The notes beneath the pieces were generated by a model. The model was not told where the DNA came from, made no database searches, and was given only the letters and a program-made list of their open reading frames with translations. A DNA stretch of 64,000 nt from Sepiola atlantica. Lineage: Eukaryota > Mollusca > Cephalopoda > Sepiida > Sepiolidae. The DNA lies in contig OY744525.1 in NCBI GenBank assembly GCA_963556195.1, positions 45,908,148 through 45,972,147 on the forward strand, given 5' to 3'. A program made the translations under genes and the position numbers. This document shows, piece by piece, positions 23,105 to 33,794 of this stretch; the first letter of the stretch is position 1; each line of letters begins with the position of its first letter.

Positions 23105-24005
23105 CTAGGGTTTCTTGTAAATTAAGTTAAAAAATATTCTAAAATGTTGTTTTTTTTGTAGATCGTTTCTTTTTACAGTGTGCTAATGAAATGAAAAATT
23201 CATTTATTTGGCAAAATTGATTGTTAAGAAAATTATACTCACTACCGATAAATTAAAATTATTACTAATGATATAGGCTCTTTATTATTATTATTTATTT
23301 ATTCCCTTAATTCTATGTGTTCCATAAATGAAATGTAAAATTTTTAGTATTATTATAGATTAACATCCTCCGCTAAGTAACTCTATCCAAACACAGCAAA
23401 AATGAGATTCTAATTTTTTTAGGCGATTACGTGTGAACACTCTGATGTTAGCAAATTGGGAAGTTCTAAAAGCCCTTTACGAACATGAAAAACTCAGTTT
23501 GTTAAATTATCAAAGCTTATGTGGCAGTTTATCCAAAACCTGTTGACCAACAAAAAGTTTTCTATCGTCTAAAAGTTTTTTGTGATCAAATTATAGAAGC
23601 AATTAAATTGCATCCATGAATGAAAAAGATAATTCATTTTATTTTTGGAAAATTGTCAGTGTCAATGAAATTTATGGCAACATTAAGGAAAATGATCCAC
23701 TGAAAAGGGTGATATCAGATTCAAATAATAGAAACCTTATATTTCTTTCTGATTTTAGAAAATTACACAAAAAACGAGAAGCTAGCAAGAAAAAATATTA
23801 ACAAGGCATACTATTTTAGCCATTGAATATGTGTAAGATAATGAAGAGTGGCAAAAATGAATCGTGGACGAGTCCATTGTGGGTGGGACGTCGAGAAAGA
23901 AAAAAAAGGCGACTTGATAACTGTTAAAAGGGAGAAGGTTCCACAGTGCAAAGAGACTCGAAAGACGGCAGTTTCAAAAACGCGAAGAGCCGACACGCTT
24001 GGTGA
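23105..24005. other. No certain gene
   Basis: Holds 23403-23428, a 26-base block identical to 5369-5394, with wider similarity on both sides (TAGATTAACA..., GTGTGAACA), marking another repeat fragment. From 23848 a frame rich in Lys, Glu and Arg runs directly into the UCH pseudogene but has no recognised homology. Confidence 0.45.
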
Positions 24006-24009
24006 TCGG

Positions 24010-24400
24010 AGTATCGAAGTACCGGAAGAATGGGAGTTTACCGATGTTTATGGCACTGATGAAGCTATGATACCCAAGCCCGTCTTGCTGTTAGACTTTT
24101 GTGTCTGCTGACTAAAAATGCGGCTGATAAGCAAGTTGATACCGTGAAGGAATCCCCTGACTTGTATTTCATCAAAGAGCTTATAGAACAATTGCTTCAG
24201 TTCACGCTCGGATAAACAATGCAGAGCAAATTGCTTTCCAATAGGATGTATATATGAACGAGTTTCTAGCGGAAACCAAATCTGTCACCTCAGCAAGAAA
24301 AAGACTTTCATGAGACAAAAGTATGTCAAACGAATCTTTAATATGTGTGCGTAGCCGGCGTAAACCATCCACTAATGGCAAATAAAGAAAACCAAAGTTT
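24010..24400 (+). pseudogene. Ubiquitin carboxyl-terminal hydrolase (UCHL1/UCHL3-type, peptidase C12) pseudogene
   Basis: The only cellular-gene sequence I recognise here. UCH enzymes are cytosolic cysteine proteases that release ubiquitin from small adducts. The frame from 24016 reads PEEWEFTDVYGTDEAMIPKP, matching the N-terminal FVDVYGMD/PRPV region. After a frameshift near 24090 come LTKNA, VKESPDLYFIK (the VYFMKQTI region), TIASVHARINN, then NEFLAETKSVTSARKRLS and DKSMSNES. Compared with the usual KQTIxNACGTI the stretch between YFIK and TIASVHA is short, and the Asn-Ala-Cys-Gly with the catalytic cysteine is absent. Three in-frame stops follow (24229, 24304, 24379 approximately). There is no intron in a span where animal UCH genes are normally interrupted, so a processed copy is likely. 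The catalytic His/Asp region further on is not identifiable. Confidence 0.8.
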
Positions 24401-25088
24401 TTCCATATACGTTCTGTTCTTTGTCATTCTTGTTGGATCCTACCGGGTACCCTGAAAGAACGGGTAATGCAACATATGCATGCAATAATTTAACTGATGT
24501 TTGTAGGTATTTGCTTAACAGTTTGTTTAACTGTGTTATGCTTGGTTAATTTACCATAGACTATTTAGAAAATAAAGGCAATATATATTATCATATGAAG
24601 AAATAGGTATTTTCATCTTCTGTAATAAAATATGACAATCATCATAAATTTTTAAAAAATTAACAAAATTATTTCTCTGAAAATTATTTTGTTCATAAAG
24701 TATTTGATTTTGTAAAATGTTGAACTTGCTTTCGGATTCTAATATGTCATGATATTTGCTATAACCAATTAGTCAATATAAACAAATGTACTAATGATTT
24801 TTTAAATATCTAAAATGGGCCTAATTCATAGTGAATAAAGTTATTTTTTGTGTTTTTGTTTTTTTTTAATATTTTTGCTCTTTCTTTTCACATTTGATTT
24901 ATTTTTAAATAGATCAATAATTGTAAGCTGCTTCCTAATAATATTTATAGTTGCTAATTAAGTTATTATTGGACATTATTAAGATATTCCTTACTAAAAC
25001 CTTTCTCAGTAATTATTATTTAGTAGTAATTTCGGTCTTCGCATGTTTACCAGGCCTGGTATAGATATCGCCATGCTATATGTACATA
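24401..25088. other. No gene seen
   Basis: May include the decayed 3' part of the UCH copy to about 24470; beyond that it is AT-rich without features. Confidence 0.5.
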
Positions 25089-25089
25089 C

Positions 25090-25200
25090 CTAAACATACA
25101 TATGTATATATATATATATATATATACATAAACATAAATATATATACACATACATGTATATATACATAAATATACATATATATATATGTATATACATACA
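25090..25200. repeat. AT/TACA-rich microsatellite
   Basis: Alternating TATATA and TACATA runs. Confidence 0.9.
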
Positions 25201-25204
25201 TACA

Positions 25205-25345
25205 CAGATGTATATGCGAAATGCAAAAAGGAAAACCAGAAATATTATTTATGTATTCATCAACGTTTCGTCTTTATTTCAAAACTTCCTAAGGATGATT
25301 CTCAAATATTTTCATTTTCCATTACGTTGGAATATTAGTTGCATT
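25205..25345 (-). mobile_element. Penelope-like tail (inverted match to 735-1010)
   Basis: On the minus strand it reads GAAAATGAAAATATTTGAG, then GAAATAAAGACGAAACG, TTGATGAATACATAAATAA. This is the same tail as at 905-1010. It is flanked by (AT)n. No coding region remains. Confidence 0.45.
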
Positions 25346-25504
25346 TTTTTTATCATATGTCTATGCATATACACTTATACATATATATAGAGAAACATAT
25401 ACATACATATTTAGACATAGATATAACGTACTTACGTCATAATTATATACACATATCTATATCTAAATATATAAATATGTTTTTCATAATATGTTTGCTT
25501 TGTA

Positions 25505-25676
25505 TATATGTAACGATTGGCTAAGAGAACAACAAAGAATCTGATTGGTTAACTAGCTAGCAATGTATATAAAAACACCCGGTATATCTCCATGCATTTT
25601 ACTCTGAAGATTCCCCCAGGGATGAAACGCGGGAGCCTCTGTGTAGCTTAATTGACATAAATATATTTTCATAACT

Positions 25677-25690
<14 letters not shown>
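25505..25690 (+). mobile_element. Penelope-like 3' end with hammerhead-like core
   Basis: Shares over 170 bases with 39555-39745 (inverted): ACGATTGGCTAAGAGAACAA, ATATAAAAACACC, CTGAAGA at 25604-25610, a TTCCC/GGGAT stem, GAAA at 25624-25627, then GGGAGCCTCTGTGTAGCTT and ATATTTTCATAACTTACT. CUGAAGA, stem II and GAAA form half of a hammerhead core. The following (AT)n (25680-25716) is probably the insertion target or tail. Confidence 0.6.
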
Positions 25691-25717
<27 letters not shown>

Positions 25718-25719
25718 GA

Positions 25720-26605
25720 CCGTAAAAGCACATTCAAGAAACAAAATATCACTAGTTAACCATTACTAGAAACTCAAATAAAGCGGATGCTCCTCAATAA
25801 TTGAGTGAAAAACAATATGATGGGTAAGTACATGTAGATATTTAGATGACCGGTGTAGACTATGTTTAAACGAGAAGTTTGAAATTTAAAATTTTAAAGA
25901 TCTCTACTAAACTGTAGAAGCATAAGTATATATATTATCTATATCTAATATTTAATGTTATCTTGTGGGACTTTCAAAATCTGATCAAAGTGTCAACGGA
26001 TCTGACAAATCGATACTTGATTCGGACTAGCCTTTTTTGTTTTTTTAATTTTGTTATTGACATGAATATAATTTAGTTCACTTCAATTTCTTCCTGATAT
26101 TATTTATGCCTGCTACAAACTGTTAGGAGAATTTTCCAGTTATGACCTAACCAGCACTAGCCGCTTAAGAAATTGCTAAAAATAAATTTTAACATTTCCC
26201 TAACTATGTGCTATTTCAGATAAAAATGTATATATACTTTTTTACTATTTATTAGAATATTCATTTATTAATATTATTTGCATATCACAACAGAAGGAAC
26301 AATACTTTGTTTGTAAAAAAAAACTATTTAGTATGTTGCTTTCATCAATTGCTACAAGGGGCCTTAGTTTACACATTTTTCACGGCGGATTAGTATATTA
26401 TTCTCATGGTAAGCCTAGTTACTTCAACTCTCTTCCTTTTTTACATTAAAACAATATGCATTCGGTTTTTAAATTATTCTATTAAAATTGTTTGTTGATA
26501 AACAATACATTCTTAAATTAACACACAATTTACTTTGAGACTTTGACATTTAATTGCACACATAACATTTTGTACATGAATATTTTAATTTCAAATGAAT
26601 GATTT
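25720..26605. other. No gene seen
   Basis: AT-rich spacer. Confidence 0.5.
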
Positions 26606-26609
26606 ATGA

Positions 26610-27195
26610 GTGATGGGACGATTTCAATATTTTTCGTGATTCTGATAAATTACCGATTCTGTTCTAAATTCCCGATTCCGATACAATTACCGATTCCGAT
26701 TCTTCAATTGTCTCAAAAGTAGAATTTCATTTTTTTGGGGGGGGAGGGGGTGTATTTAGAGGAGAGTCTTCATATACTTTTAAATGTGGATATAATTTTT
26801 TTTTAATTTCATAAATTTCTTTAATGTTTTTCTTTTTTTTTTTATTCTATCACAGCTTTTGATAAACTCATTGTGAGATTTCCATATATATTTTTAATTT
26901 ATGCCATTTTTTCCTATTTATCCACTCACCTGTGACATTTTAACCGGACCATTTTTCCTGGTGCCATTTTTACAGAAATTCGTTATTATGATCATAAAAT
27001 TTTAGTTTTACTGGTAGTTTAAAATTTATAATTTTTTCATTAGTATCAGCAATGGAAAATTAAGTTTTTAAATAAAAAAAAAATAAAAGAATCGTTTTTT
27101 GAATTAGAAATTAGGGTAAAATGTTTCCGATTCTGATACCGCAAAAATTTCCGATTTTTTCGATTCCTGATACTGATTAATCGCCTCAACACTAG
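26610..27195 (+). mobile_element. hAT-like non-autonomous element, copy 2
   Basis: Starts AGTGATGGGACGATTTC and ends GATTAATCGCCTCAACACTA, so the termini are imperfect inverted repeats of the CAGTGNTGRGRCGATT type. Internal runs of CCGATTCCGAT-like sequence repeat near both ends. It lacks the 337-bp insertion found in copy 1. No transposase frame and no clear 8-bp target duplication remain. Confidence 0.65.
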
Positions 27196-27199
27196 TAAA

Positions 27200-27635
27200 T
27201 ACTAATGAGCATGATCGGTACACTGTTAAACATATTACTCGCTTACATACGAAACAAAAACAAAACTAACACTCGATTGCATTCGATACTTTCAAAATTA
27301 AGCATACCTTTGAAATAACATTGAAAAACATTACCTTCAGTTAAGCTCTGAAAGTCAGTCTGTAGCAGTGATAAACATGACATTTCTTTCTTCTTATGGG
27401 GAGCACCCCCTGTGAGGTGGTTGGGTCACACGATAACCAATCAGCCTCCAGAATGCACGAATTTCGACAAATCTATTGAAGGACTACTACCAGACCCTTT
27501 GGGAACTGCAGACAGCATTTAGAGAGCTTCCCGTCACTGACGAAGAAAAACGTCCTCTCCCCTGCCTTTGTTCACTGGACAACCGAACAAGGCTATTCTC
27601 GACTGGAAGACATACAGCTCAAAGAAAATCGTCAG
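27200..27635. other. No gene recognised; possible LTR sequence
   Basis: From 27395 the sequence is less AT-rich (ATGGGGAGCACCCCCTGTGA) and leads into the direct repeat that starts near 27640, so it may be part of the same element. Confidence 0.35.
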
Positions 27636-27639
27636 CCAA

Positions 27640-28625
27640 CCGAACTTACTTTACCATTACTTTCTTCACTGTAACACTGTCTTGACTTTAGCCAACCAAC
27701 ACCCAACGGTGTAAGTCACTTAAATAAATACATATTATTTGTTATTATTAGAATGGCTCTGTTTTCCTTTCGTTTGACGACCCTTTTGTTACAAAATATT
27801 ATAGGGCTTGGTCTTACAGTCCATACGAAGATAAGCTCTTATATATATAGTAAGCATGACACGACGATGAACCGACATAGACTCTTCTAAGAAATGTGTG
27901 AACACATCTAAAAATACTATTTTGTGACAGACATATGAAAATGCTATTTCAAATTCATACGTAACAGAGCGACAATGAACGCATCTAAAAATAAAATATA
28001 TTTAGTGATGAAAATTATATTTTAAACGTAAGTGTGATAACCAAGGACGCACCATAAACTCTTATAAAGATATGTGGGCATATTATTTTAAACTTAAGAG
28101 TGACAGACCAATGAAATTTATGTTTCAAATTTTGCATGACGTTATATGGATTCATAGCGAATTAAAATGAGTTTAGCGATGAAAATACTATTATAACCTT
28201 TAACATAACAGACCAACCAAAACACGATTTCAAACTGAAGCATGACATACCAACGAAAATGCTATTTCAAACTTAAGCATGACAGACCAACGAAAATGCT
28301 ATTTCAAACTTAAGCATGACAGACCAACGAAAATGCTATTTCAAACTTAAGCATGACAGACCAACGAAAATGCGATTCCAAGAAAATACTTTTGGCAGTC
28401 GAACTTTCTTACTTTCTTACTTCCTTCATTGTGCCACTGTCTTAACTTTCAGCAACCTACACCCAACGGTGTAGGGCCCTTAAATAAATATATTATTTGT
28501 TATTTATAGAATGGCTTTGTTTTGCTTTCATTTGGCAATTCTTTTGTTATAAAATATTATAGAAGTGAGTCTTACAGTCCATACGAAGACCAAGCCTCTA
28601 TAGACATGTCTAAGTATCCTGTGAG
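27640..28625 (+). repeat. About 215-bp direct repeats flanking a minisatellite region
   Basis: 27640-27850 and 28410-28625 share in order TTCTTAC/TTTCTTCACTGT, CACTGTCTTGACTTT, ACACCCAACGGTGTA, CTTAAATAAATA, TTTGTTATTATTAGAATGGC, TAAAATATTATAG and TCTTACAGTCCATACGAAGA. Similarity is high but imperfect. Between them is a 560-bp interval of AC/AT-rich diverged repeats. A related piece (CTTACGGTCCATGCAAAGG) recurs at about 29218. This may be a solo-LTR pair or a segmental tandem duplication; no retrotransposon coding sequence lies between. Confidence 0.65.
28225..28385 (+). repeat. 37-bp tandem repeat
   Basis: Four units of GCATGACAGACCAACGAAAA then TGCTATTTCAAACTTAA. The central units are identical. 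More diverged relatives extend left to about 27900 (AAATGCTATTTCAAA). Confidence 0.9.
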
Positions 28626-28737
28626 CAACCGAGGTTATTTAAGATTATGTATTGTCCTAACAGTTCTATATATAATGTCTATTTTCTCTTCTCTCTAAAA
28701 AAATAATGATCGTGTCAGAATAGATATTAGTTAACTA

Positions 28738-28800
28738 CTAGCGGGACACTGTGGAAATTCCACGGTGCTTTCTACGTTAATCTGTATAATTTACTCTTAA
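28738..28800 (-). mobile_element. Helitron-like 3' terminus
   Basis: On the minus strand a near-perfect hairpin CACCGTGG/CCACAGTG (loop AATTT) is followed by TCCCGCTAG and T, the hairpin plus CTRR arrangement of Helitron 3' ends. The body is cut off by the LINE-B copy from 28815. Confidence 0.5.
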
Positions 28801-28814
28801 TGATATTCCTTGTT

Positions 28815-29195
28815 TTTTTTTAACTAAGAGTCACCAGTAATCAAGGCCCAAAGGCCACTCGAGGATAAGGGTTAATGAGTTTGTTAGGTGGATGGTTAGA
28901 CAACACCGATGGTTGAAATTGGCCAGAATTTGATTATTTAGGAGGCCGGCTCAACAAGAATTTGTTTACATTGGTTTTAAAAACGACTATGCTGTAGTCA
29001 GCTGGGAATCTACCCTGCGGTATGGTGTCCCACAGACGGATAGTTCTAGGAAAGAAACTCTGCTCATGGAAGCTCCGTTTAGTTTTAGGTACACAGAAGG
29101 GAAAAATGGAAATTATTGACAATGGTTGTAGCTAGACGAGTTTTTGTTGTGATTTTTTTACAACCATAGATTGGAGCTCAGTCGAGCACCTATCA
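28815..29195 (-). mobile_element. LINE-B C-terminus and tail
   Basis: On the minus strand the last 62 codons read FPFCVPKTKRSFHEQSFFPR, IRLWDTIPQG and VFKTNVNKFLLSRPPK before a stop, then the tail AACCCTTATCCTCGAGTGGC and GGCCTTGATTACTGGTGACTC. The SFFPRTxRLWN and FKxNVNKxL motifs are diagnostic of CR1/Jockey-like LINE ends. One of the better preserved ends in this window. Confidence 0.85.
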
Positions 29196-29199
29196 TGAA

Positions 29200-29650
29200 A
29201 ATAACGATAATAAATGTCTTACGGTCCATGCAAAGGTAAGCTCCTATAAGTCTTTGCTCTTAATTATACAATACTTAATTCCGTTGTCTTACGACAATTT
29301 CTACTTGTATTTCTATGAATATTCATAATTGTACATTGTGTACAATATTAATAATTGGACACCATTGCACAGTTTTAAAAATATTAATATCTTATCTACT
29401 TCTTTCTTTCTCCTTGCTAAACGGAAACAAAAATAAACATCGACTTTTTACAAGAGTTTGTTATGAAAATACTAATGAGTCGTATTTGTACACTTTAAGT
29501 AAATATTAATCACTTAATTATTTCGTTCTTCTTCATTGATAAAAATTTTAAAAATAATACTATTTTATTCAACACTTTGATATTTAATCTTTTTAAAACT
29601 TACATCTATTATATGAATTGGAGTGTCTGTGTATATATATTTTTTTACAT
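29200..29650. other. No gene seen
   Basis: Near 29205-29250 a fragment resembles the end of the 27.6/28.4 kb direct repeats; the rest is AT-rich. Confidence 0.5.
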
Positions 29651-29654
29651 CACT

Positions 29655-30085
29655 GCTTATCAAGGCCAAAGGTCACTCGAGGATAAGGGTTACAGAGTTT
29701 GACTCGAGGATAGGGGTTAAAGAGTTTAACTGGTGAATGGTGAGACAACATCGTGTTCACCGGAACGATGGTTGTAGCAGGGCAGACATTGATTATTTAC
29801 GGGGAGGGTTCAACAAGAACTTGTTTACATTGGACATTGTAGTCGGTAGGGAAGCAGGCTCGCGGCACTGTGTTCCACAGACGAGCAGTTCTAGGAAAGA
29901 AGCTCTGCCCATGGAAGTTTCGTTTCGTCTTGGGTATGCAGAGGAAGAAAAGGAAATCATTGACAGTGGTAGTAGTTCTTATTGTGAATGTTTTACAGGG
30001 AGGAGACTCTAGATTTGAGCTCAGTCGAGCACCTATCATGAAAATAACGGTAGAGCAAAGAGAGATTAGCAAATATCTTCTTTGA
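29655..30085 (-). mobile_element. LINE-B C-terminus and tail with local duplication
   Basis: On the minus strand CIPKTKRNFHGQSFFPRTAR and LWNTVPRACFP, then the group B tail. The tail segment CTCGAGGATAAGGGTT and the bases after it are doubled (29678-29700 and 29703-29725). Its 5' boundary (ATTGTTATTTTCATGATAGG-type) is near-identical to that of the 28815 copy, so the two may share an origin. Confidence 0.8.
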
Positions 30086-30358
30086 GAGAGTGACTCTAGG
30101 ATTAGGATGTGTGTGTCCAGCTAAAAGAAAAAAGAAAACACGCACAAAGTTAGTATATTCCTGATCAGCGTTGCCCGAAATGAATAATATCGCAAATTCA
30201 GAAGAAAATATTTATTCTTTGAAGGTAAACTGGCTACGATTTTGTTAAGGGCGGGGGAGGGGGTAGGTTTTTCATCTTTTTCCCAATAACTCAAGGGAAG
30301 TCACTCTGATTTTTTTCTAATGAGTTATTTCCCTTACACCTACTCATTCCTCGAGTAA
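30086..30358. other. No gene seen
   Basis: Short spacer with a G-rich tract at about 30250. Confidence 0.5.
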
Positions 30359-30445
30359 TCTATAAAAGTGTGTGTCTATGTCCAGAGAGAGGAATCGCTG
30401 CGTGGAGAAGAAAGAGTGTCCGGCGAGGGGAAAAACGGGGGGAAA

Positions 30446-30511
<66 letters not shown>

Positions 30512-30565
30512 TTGATAGAAATATGATATACTTTTGCCCCAGGCAACGTCGGGTAGCTCTGCTAG
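30359..30565 (+). mobile_element. Complete short Helitron-like element (207 bp)
   Basis: Begins TCTATAAAAGTGTGTGTC after A and ends CCCCAGGCAACGTCGGGTAG, CTCTGCTAG before T. The 5' TC, 3' CTAG, the weak CCC...GGG hairpin and A/T flanks without duplication satisfy the Helitron criteria. About 60 bases of (GA)n (30452-30508) fill the middle. Non-coding. Confidence 0.7.
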
Positions 30566-30569
30566 TATA

Positions 30570-31215
30570 GAAATAAAAAATTGTTGCTTTTTTTTACAAA
30601 TACGTCCAGAGGTGTGCAAATAAGAAAATACTTATTTATACAAGGTGTTTGGAAAACCGATGTCGTAACTTAAGGATTATGTTCTATACGTGTAAAAGAG
30701 CGTCTTTGTTTGGGGGTTGCTTTTGTAATAGCACTCCATAACTAGACCTCTGTGTGGTCTTTGGTTTGTGCTGATCCCATTTATTTACCTGTATTTCGTC
30801 TGTTGTATTTTATTACCTGAAATAAGAAGGGCCAACATTTGTAGGATGCTGACCGGGTCCCCCATGTTGGCTATGAAGGGAGTCCCTGCCGATGATGATG
30901 CTCAGATCTTTCTTCTGAAACCCAGAGATTTTATATTTATTTGTTGTCATTTTTTCATGGTGTTCTTGGCGTATGTGGCAACACCAGGCCCAGGCTTAAT
31001 TTACCATGTGATCCTGTCACAGAGATAGTGTTTATCTATCCTATGTGTAGAAATAACAGTGCACTATCACACACATTGAACATGTTAGATGTTTACAATA
31101 AAGGATGTTGATCAGTATTTGTTTCAATGGAAACCAATCGGTTACTAACATATAAAAAAACAAATTCATGACATCGATTTTCCAAATACATATCTGTATA
31201 TATGCACATGCATAA

Positions 31216-31259
<44 letters not shown>

Positions 31260-31760
31260 ATATGTGTTTATATATATATATATTTTATTGTCTCTCTAAC
31301 CCCAACCCACGCATTCCCATCATCTTTAGAAAAAAAATTATACAAAATAATAGTTGAACATATATTTTGTTTTTCTCTCTTTCTCTTTCTCTTTCTCTCT
31401 CTCTCTATATATATATAATATATTTTATAGAAAAATTGTATTTAATATACAGATGAATAAAACATATCCATCTCAAAATGAAAATCCATTTTATGACAGA
31501 TAGTTAAAAAGTTTATTTTAAAAATGTATTGTTTTTCTCTTTCTTTCTTAAAGAATCGGCGTTCCAACTAAATCCAGAAAATACAAGCACAGACACGCGT
31601 TCTCTAATCGGTCCATGAAAACACATTCTTTTATTCTTGGAGTATTTTCTTAATTAAAAAAAAGAAAACAAGGTCTTATTCAAAATTAAAGAATTTTAAG
31701 CAATCTATTGATTACTCAGACTTTTTGTTTGGATTTCCAAAGTGTGTACATACACACACA
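30570..31760. other. No gene seen; (AT)n and (CT)n tracts
   Basis: An AT run covers about 31216-31260 and CT runs about 31373-31405. An 86-codon frame at 30768-31028 has no recognised homology. Confidence 0.5.
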
Positions 31761-31764
31761 AATT

Positions 31765-32195
31765 ATTATTTGTACTCCATAGGAGTTCTCACACAAGTCA
31801 TCATAAGATAATAACCGGTGGTGCTCCCTGGAGTCTGAGTGACAACAAGTCTCTCCAGATTTTCAGTGCTCTCCACCTCTTTCGATAACTTTTGCAAATG
31901 ACTTTGCGTTATCGCAACAGCCGCTTACAATTGATTTCTCGCTGGCAACAACCATTGTTCTTCACTGGAATGTTGGTGGTAATAAGCCTCCCCAAGGTCC
32001 CAGTACTCTCCGCACTCTTCTAGTGGAGGTCTGGTTAGTGCTCTCCCTCCTCGGTCTTTCCATCCTCTTTGACTCTTCACAGCAATTTTGTGTGGTATCA
32101 GCTGAGGCTGATGCCCTTTTTGGAGGAGGGGGGGGGGCACAGTTTATAATATTTCTTGCAGTTTCAGAACATTTTATGAGATTTCTTGCAGATAT
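31765..32195 (-). mobile_element. LINE-C 3' end fragment
   Basis: Aligns with the 3' part of the 21.5-22.8 kb copy: minus-strand blocks for TRRVRRVLGPWGGLLPP-like residues, then CTCCAGGGAGCACCACCGG and AACTCCTATGGAGTACAAAT. It is bounded on its 5' side by (ATT)n. Confidence 0.75.
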
Positions 32196-32206
32196 TATTA
32201 TTATCA

Positions 32207-32258
<52 letters not shown>
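32196..32258 (+). repeat. (ATT)n microsatellite
   Basis: Lies exactly between a LINE-C fragment and the 3' end of a LINE-D fragment; it is probably the 3' tail of the latter. Confidence 0.95.
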
Positions 32259-32259
<1 letters not shown>

Positions 32260-32260
<1 letters not shown>

Positions 32261-32540
32261 CCGGTTTAACGCCTGTTTTACATGCTGGCATGCATTGGAC
32301 GGCTTTTAGAAATTGACTTTCAAACTAACCTATCTCTGACCAGGTCTTTATTTATCCCTCTTTCTCTCAAATCCATCCTTATATCACTTCCTCCAATGTT
32401 GTCTTTGGCCTTCCTCTGTCAACTGACCCTGCTATTTCAACTGTTCTACATCTACTAACCCAAACATTCTCATCCATTCTTTCAGAGAAATATATATGTA
32501 ATCAAATCAACAAAGCTTCCCGTTCTGTACACATCTTCTA
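32260..32540 (-). mobile_element. LINE-D 3' end fragment
   Basis: Plus strand GGTTTAACGCCTGTTTTACA, TGCTGGCATGCATTGGACGG and TTGACTTTCAAACTAACC are shared with copies at 33795, 34315 and 45075. Minus-strand translation gives the decayed end of a reverse transcriptase, ending at trinucleotide repeats. Confidence 0.7.
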
Positions 32541-32712
32541 AGCCATGTTTCACTTTTACTTAAAATGTTTTCAGAGAAAATTCTAGAGTCACTTTTCACA
32601 GTAACAACATATTAACAGACTTTTAATGCACATCCGCGTTATTCTTGCGCATACTTAATTTCTGTCAAATTTTCTCCAAAGCACTTCTTCTATATCGTGA
32701 ATAATAGCATTC
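32541..32712. other. No gene seen
   Basis: Short spacer between LINE fragments. Confidence 0.4.
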
Positions 32713-32714
32713 AT

Positions 32715-33325
32715 AAATAACCAACATCAATGACGTAGAAACTTTTCTCTTAGTAAACTGCCCGGATGTCCTAGCAGGAAGTGAAACAAATCTACAATCC
32801 TCAATGTCCTCACATTATTTTGACATGACTGGATTCCTCCCACTCTATTGTAAAGACTCTGACAAACATGCACGGGCTAGAAGTTTATGTTTGGAATACT
32901 AGACTAGAGAACATAGGCTAGAATCAGATGATCGAACGTACATGTGCTTTAGATTAACCTTACAGTGCATCATTAGATACTTATATTTCTTATACCGTTC
33001 TGCTATCGATGCAGGACTGTACCCTGCTTAAGTGTGTCTCTGAAAGCATAAATACAGCACTCACTTGACTTGAGTGCCCAAATACATGTATTTGGAGATT
33101 TTAATTAATATCACCATGACTGGCTTGGATTCTCCAGCTATACAAACGTAGCTGGTAACTCCATGTATAGTTTCTCCATAGCGCACTCCCTCTCTCAGAC
33201 TGTCACTTTACCGACCAGCCTCCCGTATCATGTGGACCAGCAAGCCTCACCTCTCGACTTGTTCTTGACCTCACTGTCCGAGCCTTGTGTGGCGAATGCC
33301 TATAGTCTGCTTGTGAACGCTGATC
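32715..33325 (+). pseudogene. LINE-A endonuclease (EEP/APE-type) remnant
   Basis: Frames in sequence read NCPDVLAGSETNLQSSMSS, RLESDDRTYMCFRL, YVFGDFN, HHDWLGFSSYTNVAGNS, PYHVDQQASPLDLFLTS and NADHL. These are the motifs of the exonuclease-endonuclease-phosphatase domain that nicks target DNA for LINEs: GDFN carries the catalytic Asp/Asn, and the terminal SDH motif appears as ADH. Stops and frameshifts throughout. No other endonuclease of this family was seen in the window. Confidence 0.8.
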
Positions 33326-33758
33326 ACCTAATTTAATAGGTCCCTCACTATCAACAAAGCTCCAGTCCCTGTCCCATCGCCACAATGTTGCATCCTTGTG
33401 CTTGTTTTACAAGTACTTCAATGGATTGTGCTCCGATGAACTTGCTGATCTGGTGCCTCCTCGTCCTAAATACACTCGACCAACCCGACAATCAGCTAAA
33501 TCCCATCCATTCACTGTGAAGGTCCCCAGATGCCGGAAAGCCTTCTTTCCTCGTGCTACCAGCCTTTGGAACTCCCCCTCTGCTCCCTCTTTCCTCGACT
33601 GTACTGACATGCAGAAATGTAAAACTAATGTGAGCAAGCATCTCGCTGCACAGCTCCAATTTAGGATGACCCTCTAAACTTTCACCCTAATCCTCAGTAG
33701 CCCCTTACGTCTACAGTGGTAACTTGCCTTGTTTGGGGTGAAGTATGTTAAAAAAAAA
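33326..33758 (+). mobile_element. LINE-A C-terminus and 3' end, joined to endonuclease by deletion
   Basis: Right after ADHL the sequence jumps to NRSLTINKAP-like codons of the C-terminal region: PSPQCC, CLFYKYFNGLCSDELADLVP, FFPRATSLWN, then the 3' UTR CCTCAGTAGCCCCTTACGTC, TTTGGGGTGAAG and an A run at 33749-33757. The whole reverse transcriptase is missing, yet the 93-codon frame 33396-33677 remains open. An internally deleted copy, or a deletion-derivative subfamily. Confidence 0.85.
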
Positions 33759-33794
33759 ATCTTCCGGTTTCCATGACGAGCGTTTGGTGCACAT

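Noticed and set aside
28225..28385. Possible CRISPR-like array
   Set aside because: Units are contiguous with no variable spacers; it is a tandem repeat in a eukaryotic genome.
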